Program-made: the position numbers and the translations under genes
Notes under the pieces: model-generated
Seen by the model: only the letters and a program-made list of their open reading frames with translations
The model's database searches: none
Told to the model about the DNA's origin: nothing
From: Bacteroidota bacterium
GTDB lineage: Bacteria > Bacteroidota > Bacteroidia > JAADEI01
NCBI GenBank assembly: GCA_015490475.1
Contig: WFXT01000203.1
Coordinates: forward strand, 1-16,167
Direction: 5' to 3'
Length of the DNA: 16,167 nucleotides
Shown: one piece after another, positions 14,474 to 16,167 of the stretch
How the letters are laid out: each line of letters starts with the position of its first letter
How positions within the stretch are numbered: position 1 is the first letter of the stretch

Positions 14474-16167
14474 ATGTCTAAGTGGGAATGTTTTGCGTTT
14501 GTATTGGGAAAGTATGAGAATTTTGTAATCTCTTATGATGAACAATCCACGTTTTCCATAGTAAACACCTTGGGACATGAAGTATTACGGGCTTCGGCAG
14601 AGGGTAAATCCATCGCCGTTGACGAAGGAACGCCATCTTATCTAATATGGCTATTATGCAAGGCAGGACTAAGGTTTGGCTTTAAGACGATTCGTGTGGG
14701 ATACGAGGAGTTCCCTATATCCAGTGCCATTTATCGGTTTGAAGCCAAAATGTATGACGATGAGACAAGCAAAGTTCTGGAAACAATAAAAACCTTTTTT
14801 TATCCCGAGACTGTAGCAGTGATTGGTGCTTCAAGAGAGCGAGATACCATAGCGGGACGTCTGTTTTTTAACATAATTAACTACGGATTCCATGGTGGCG
14901 TCTTCCCTGTTAATCCTAAAGCAAAATTTGTTCAAGGAATCAAGGCATATCCTTCTGTTTTAGACATTCCTGTGGACATAGATTTAGCGTTCATTACTGT
15001 TCCCGCACGCATAGTTCCCACAGTAGCCAAGCAATGCGGTGAAAAAGGGGTCAAGGCACTGGCAGTTATAACGGCAGGCTTTGCGGAAGTGGGTGGTGAA
15101 GGCATTAAACTGCAGGAAGAACTGGTAGAGATATGCCATCAATATGGAATGAGGCTTATTGGTCCCAACTGTATGGGCATAGATAACACAGATGAAGATG
15201 TCAGGTTTCATGCTACTTTTCTTGCAAGGGAACCCGTTGCAGGTAATGTTTCTTTCCTGTCGCAGAGTGGCTCGCTGGGTGCCGCAGTAATGGAAAAGGC
15301 TTCCTTTTTCAATCTGGGCTTGCGACACTTCATTTCCGTTGGCAACCGTGCAGATGTTGGAACTCCAGACATATTGTCCTTATGGAAAGAAGACAACCCT
15401 TCAGAAGCAATACTTTTATATCTTGAAACAGTTGACCAACCTCGCAGGTTAAGATTTACTGCCAATTCAACGGCTCGTCTCAAACCTATTATTGCCTTAA
15501 AAGGGGGACAAAGCAGTGCTGGACTAAGGGCTACTTCTTCACACACAGGCTCATTGCTTAAATCATCTCCTGCCCTTCAAGAGGCATATTTCAAACAGTC
15601 AGGAATTGTTTCAGTGCACGACCTATCCATTTTTATGGGACTTCCAACCCTGTTGACTAAACAACCTTTGCCAGAAGGAAACAGAGTTGCGATAATTACC
15701 AATGGTGGGGGTCCGGGCATATTGGTAACCGATGCATGTGAAAAAAATGGTCTTGAAGTCCCTCCGCTATCAGACGAAATTCAAGAACAACTGAGAGAAT
15801 TTTTACCTGCCGAGGCGTCGGTGGGCAACCCTGTGGATATGATTGCTTCTGCTACTCCAGAACAATATAAACTAACTGTGGAAACTGTTGCCAGAGACCC
15901 TAACATTGACGCCATTATCGTAATATTTATTCCTCCTCTAAGTATAAAAGCCGAAGATGTGGCTCTTAAGTTGAAAGAAGCGATGGAAAACATGCACAGC
16001 AGTGGACACTGCAAAACTCTCGTGGCTATGTTCCTTTCAGAAGAAGAACCTCCATCCATTTTATTTGAAGAGCCATTCCCTATTCCAACATTCACTTTTC
16101 CTGACGAAGTGGCACGGGCTCTATCTAAAGCCCTTGAATACAAAAAGTTAAGAGATAATTCCTATCA
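14474..16167 (+). CDS. NDP-forming acyl-CoA synthetase (ACD), partial at the 3' end, with N-terminal extension
   Basis: An open frame runs from the ATG at 14474 (AAAAAGG 3 bases upstream) to the window edge without a stop: 564 codons visible. Residues ~108-245 form the CoA-binding Rossmann domain (FFYPETVAVIGAS, GFHGGVFPVNPKA, LIGPNCMGI). The ligase domain follows (VSFLSQSGSLGAAV, ISVGNRADVG, then SSHTGS with the expected phosphorylated His357), then a third domain with ITNGGGPGILVTDACEKNGL. Such enzymes reversibly make ATP from acetyl- or acyl-CoA, ADP and phosphate; related chains in fused form also have an ATP-grasp beta part, which here would lie beyond the edge. Residues 1-107 precede the normal start and match nothing I recognise (YENFVISYDEQSTFSIV, EGTPSYLIWLLCKAGLRFGF). 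Met93 (14750) would give a near-normal start, but the upstream frame is open and has its own ribosome-binding site. Confidence 0.9.
   Translation, partial: MSKWECFAFVLGKYENFVISYDEQSTFSIVNTLGHEVLRASAEGKSIAVDEGTPSYLIWLLCKAGLRFGFKTIRVGYEEFPISSAIYRFEAKMYDDETSKVLETIKTFFYPETVAVIGASRERDTIAGRLFFNIINYGFHGGVFPVNPKAKFVQGIKAYPSVLDIPVDIDLAFITVPARIVPTVAKQCGEKGVKALAVITAGFAEVGGEGIKLQEELVEICHQYGMRLIGPNCMGIDNTDEDVRFHATFLAREPVAGNVSFLSQSGSLGAAVMEKASFFNLGLRHFISVGNRADVGTPDILSLWKEDNPSEAILLYLETVDQPRRLRFTANSTARLKPIIALKGGQSSAGLRATSSHTGSLLKSSPALQEAYFKQSGIVSVHDLSIFMGLPTLLTKQPLPEGNRVAIITNGGGPGILVTDACEKNGLEVPPLSDEIQEQLREFLPAEASVGNPVDMIASATPEQYKLTVETVARDPNIDAIIVIFIPPLSIKAEDVALKLKEAMENMHSSGHCKTLVAMFLSEEEPPSILFEEPFPIPTFTFPDEVARALSKALEYKKLRDNSY

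Noticed and set aside
14441..14476. TPR gene and acyl-CoA synthetase are in the same frame, separated by TGA; possible stop-codon readthrough fusion
   Set aside because: The second gene has its own ATG with AAAAAGG just upstream, and joining a lipoprotein to a cytoplasmic enzyme makes no sense.
14984..15546. Two overlapping minus-strand open frames of 112-114 codons
   Set aside because: They are antisense to the well-supported acyl-CoA synthetase frame, share no family motifs, and are explained by its codon bias.

Overview
The window looks like a chromosomal segment of a Bacteroidota (Bacteroidetes-group) bacterium. Base composition is moderately AT-rich. The evidence is a DUF3098 gene (a family I know only from this phylum) directly before uppP and truB; a large TonB-dependent receptor with an N-terminal carboxypeptidase-regulatory-like domain; a secreted protein whose C-terminus resembles a type IX secretion sorting domain; a trio of periplasmic parvulin-type foldase genes followed by a MoxR ATPase; few Shine-Dalgarno sequences; and TAnnTTTG-like -7 boxes in both divergent intergenic regions. 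I cannot assign a genus.

Layout. (1) 1-158 is non-coding, with an inverted repeat built from CTCTGTG modules. (2) 159-2881, minus strand, is a compact housekeeping operon reading DUF3098 > uppP > truB > ribF: undecaprenyl-phosphate recycling for the cell envelope, tRNA pseudouridine-55 formation and FMN/FAD synthesis. (3) 2970-5345, plus strand, is one orphan outer-membrane TonB-dependent receptor, divergent from the operon. (4) 5336-11208, minus strand, is a second tight operon in which every junction overlaps: a two-parvulin-domain periplasmic isomerase, a lipoprotein foldase-like gene lacking the isomerase domain, a SurA-like isomerase, a MoxR AAA+ ATPase and a predicted type IX secreted protein. 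It is mainly an outer-membrane-protein biogenesis locus. (5) 11307 to the right edge, plus strand: a DoxX-like membrane protein, a UbiA-family prenyltransferase, a TPR lipoprotein, and an NDP-forming acyl-CoA synthetase that runs off the window end.

Most of the window is ordinary core genome, and I see no CRISPR array, insertion sequence, phage gene, tRNA or rRNA. The items most worth a second look are: (a) TAnnTTTG boxes so close to four divergent start codons that several mRNAs should be leaderless or nearly so; (b) a 107-residue N-terminal extension of unknown nature on the acyl-CoA synthetase; (c) departures from signature motifs in RibF (HxGH reads HRAH); (d) the CTCTGTG inverted repeat at the left edge; (e) a T9SS-type cargo gene overlapping the end of moxR. 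None of these proves a new system.
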